Assembly: GCF_020858115.1 (NCBI RefSeq)
Contig: NZ_JACYMM010000004.1
Coordinates: 421,145 to 485,144 of the forward strand
DNA: 64,000 nt
Direction of reading: 5' to 3'
Source: Janthinobacterium sp. FW305-129
GTDB taxonomy: Bacteria; Pseudomonadota; Gammaproteobacteria; Burkholderiales; Burkholderiaceae_D
A program made the translations under genes and the position numbers. Positions 62,752-64,000 of this stretch are shown here, piece by piece (the stretch's first letter is position 1; each line of letters opens with the position of its first letter). The notes beneath the pieces are model-generated. The model saw nothing but the letters and a program-made list of their open reading frames with translations. It was not told the origin of the DNA and searched no databases.

Positions 62752-64000
62752 TTACTGGACTTCCGCGATCACCATCATCGCGCGCTGGCTGCCCAGGATC
62801 AGCAAGACTTGCAGTGGCAGCGCGCCGTCCGGCAGGCGGGTGACGGCAAAGGTCTTGCTGTCGGCGTTGTAGCTGATCCACGCCGGCAGCGGCGCGCCAT
62901 CGGCCAGGGTCGCCTGCACGGGCACGCGGTTGACAGCGGCCGCTTCGACGATCTGCGCCGGCAGCGGGAAGCCGAAACCATTGCCTGCATCGGCGATCTC
63001 CTTCGGTATCGAGACGGCGATTGCGCCATTCTGCTGCAGCGACGCTGGCCTTACCAGCGACACGCTGATGCCGGGTGTGCTGGTCAGCTTGAGCACCGTG
63101 CCGGCTGCCAGGGCGGGAAGGGCCGGTGGCGTGCTGCTCAAGCCGGCGTCCGCGGACGGCAGGTCCCCCAGCGGCGGCATGCTCAGGCCGGGCGCCACGC
63201 GCTGCTGCGCCAGCGGCAAGGCCGGCAACGGTGGCACGGGCACGACGACGGGCGGCGGCACCTGGACGGCGGCATCGAGGATGTCCGCGCTGAGGCCCTG
63301 CGGCTGGCTCAGGGTGTAGTTGGCCGCATCCGCCCCCGCCAGCGCATAGCCGTTGACGCTGACCGGCTTGGCCTTGCCGGCAGTGGCATCGGCAAAGCTG
63401 GCGCCAGGCGTGCCGGCGAGGGCGACGTCGTCCTCGCCGAAGACATTGATGACCGCCGTGCCGCCCAGGCTGGCCACGGCATTGCCGTCGAACGTCTTGT
63501 TGTTGGCGTGAACGCCTGTCACAGCGACCTGGGCCGGAGTGATATCGCCCGCCAGGCCAGTTTGCTGGCCGATGGCGTAGTTGCTGTCGCTGGAGGTATA
63601 GCCGGCCAGGGTGATGGCCTTGCCCTTGCCCACATTCTTGTCGGCGAACTGGCCGCTGCCATTCCCGCCCACGGTGACGGTTTCACCCTCGAAGCCCGAC
63701 ACCACCGGGGTGCCGGATAGCGCCACGCCGCGCGTGCCGTCGTAGGTCTTGGGCGCCGCCAGGCTCAAGCCGCTCACCTGCAGCACGGCCGGCGTGATGG
63801 TGGCCGTCAGGCCCGCCGGCTGCTGCAGCAGGTAGTTGCCGTCTTCCGTCGTGTAGCCGCTGACGGTGACGGCCTTGTTGACGCCCGCGTTCTTGTCGGC
63901 GAACAGGCCCGTGCCCGTGCCCATGATGGTGACCACGTCGCTGCCGAGCGCCTGCACGGTGGGCGTGCCCGTGATCAGGGCGTTGCGCGTCGTGTCGTAG
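62752..64000 (-). CDS. YDG-repeat exoprotein, C-terminal part (partial)
   Basis: The frame is open to the window edge; at least 415 residues of the C-terminus are visible. It holds about three tandem repeats of roughly 80 residues, each with YDGT/FDGN (KTYDGTRGVALSGTPVVSGF, NKTFDGNAVASLGG), FADKNVGKGKAITLAGY and Y-LLQQPAGL-like ends: YDG domains. A Pro-rich linker (VPPPVVVPVPPLPALPLAQ) and a compact end domain follow. Such proteins are usually filamentous-haemagglutinin-like exoproteins secreted by a two-partner system; the N-terminal TPS domain and the transporter must lie outside the window. Confidence 0.85.
   Translation of the reverse strand, partial: YDTTRNALITGTPTVQALGSDVVTIMGTGTGLFADKNAGVNKAVTVSGYTTEDGNYLLQQPAGLTATITPAVLQVSGLSLAAPKTYDGTRGVALSGTPVVSGFEGETVTVGGNGSGQFADKNVGKGKAITLAGYTSSDSNYAIGQQTGLAGDITPAQVAVTGVHANNKTFDGNAVASLGGTAVINVFGEDDVALAGTPGASFADATAGKAKPVSVNGYALAGADAANYTLSQPQGLSADILDAAVQVPPPVVVPVPPLPALPLAQQRVAPGLSMPPLGDLPSADAGLSSTPPALPALAAGTVLKLTSTPGISVSLVRPASLQQNGAIAVSIPKEIADAGNGFGFPLPAQIVEAAAVNRVPVQATLADGAPLPAWISYNADSKTFAVTRLPDGALPLQVLLILGSQRAMMVIAEVQ

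Overview
The window is a high-GC stretch of a beta-proteobacterial chromosome, most likely Janthinobacterium or a close Oxalobacteraceae relative. The strongest clue is a complete violacein cluster (vioABCDE, minus strand, 13281-20609). Supporting clues are a monomeric NADP isocitrate dehydrogenase, beta-proteobacterial porin and LysR families, FolE2, and the gloB / methyltransferase / rnhA / dnaQ / tRNA-Val gene order. I see no insertion sequence, prophage or CRISPR array. The only mobile-looking DNA is a pair of REP-like hairpins (5993-6080) and a self-complementary element (55874-55959).

Layout. 1-5.4 kb: a cut-off HDOD gene translationally coupled to a PAS-GGDEF-EAL gene, divergent aidB, then upp and an Hpt-domain protein. 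5.5-12 kb: a cspA-type gene with its own promoter and terminator, REP-like hairpins, LysR/malate synthase divergent pair, gloB, methyltransferase, rnhA, dnaQ, tRNA-Val(CAC). 12-20.6 kb: an MFS transporter and vioE, D, C, B, A, transcribed together from a 640-bp upstream region that contains a perfect FNR-type box. 21-30 kb: icd, a DUF411 protein and a Cys-rich exported protein, a PAS/GAF diguanylate cyclase, an unrecognised 541-aa protein, an AroP-type aromatic amino acid permease, a YoaK-family membrane protein. 30-35 kb: thioesterase, GntR/SDR pair, UPF0303 protein, alkB, folE2, a small acidic protein. 34.7-38.5 kb: class D beta-lactamase, a coupled unknown protein and a bifunctional penicillin-binding protein. 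38.5-42 kb: higBA toxin-antitoxin, two exported unknowns, a monooxygenase, azoR/hxlR.

42-49.4 kb is a 3-hydroxybenzoate/gentisate catabolic operon: LysR regulator, 6-hydroxylase, gentisate dioxygenase, fumarylpyruvate hydrolase, MFS uptake, maleylpyruvate isomerase and porin. 49.4-55.8 kb is a tripartite RND efflux system with its TetR regulator; two matching GTGAC-N14-GTCAC dyads flank the regulator. 56-62.7 kb holds an AraC/GH3 pair, a phytanoyl-CoA dioxygenase-like gene with a LacI regulator, and an EamA exporter. The right edge cuts a large exported protein with YDG repeats.

Together the genes link central carbon flux (aceB, icd), aromatic metabolism (AroP-type uptake, violacein from tryptophan, 3-hydroxybenzoate breakdown), envelope and drug defence (OXA enzyme, PBP, RND pump) and c-di-GMP signalling. 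Violacein synthesis needs O2 at several steps, so the FNR-type box upstream of vioA is the most interesting regulatory signal here. All assignments were made by reading the translated sequence; no database search was run.
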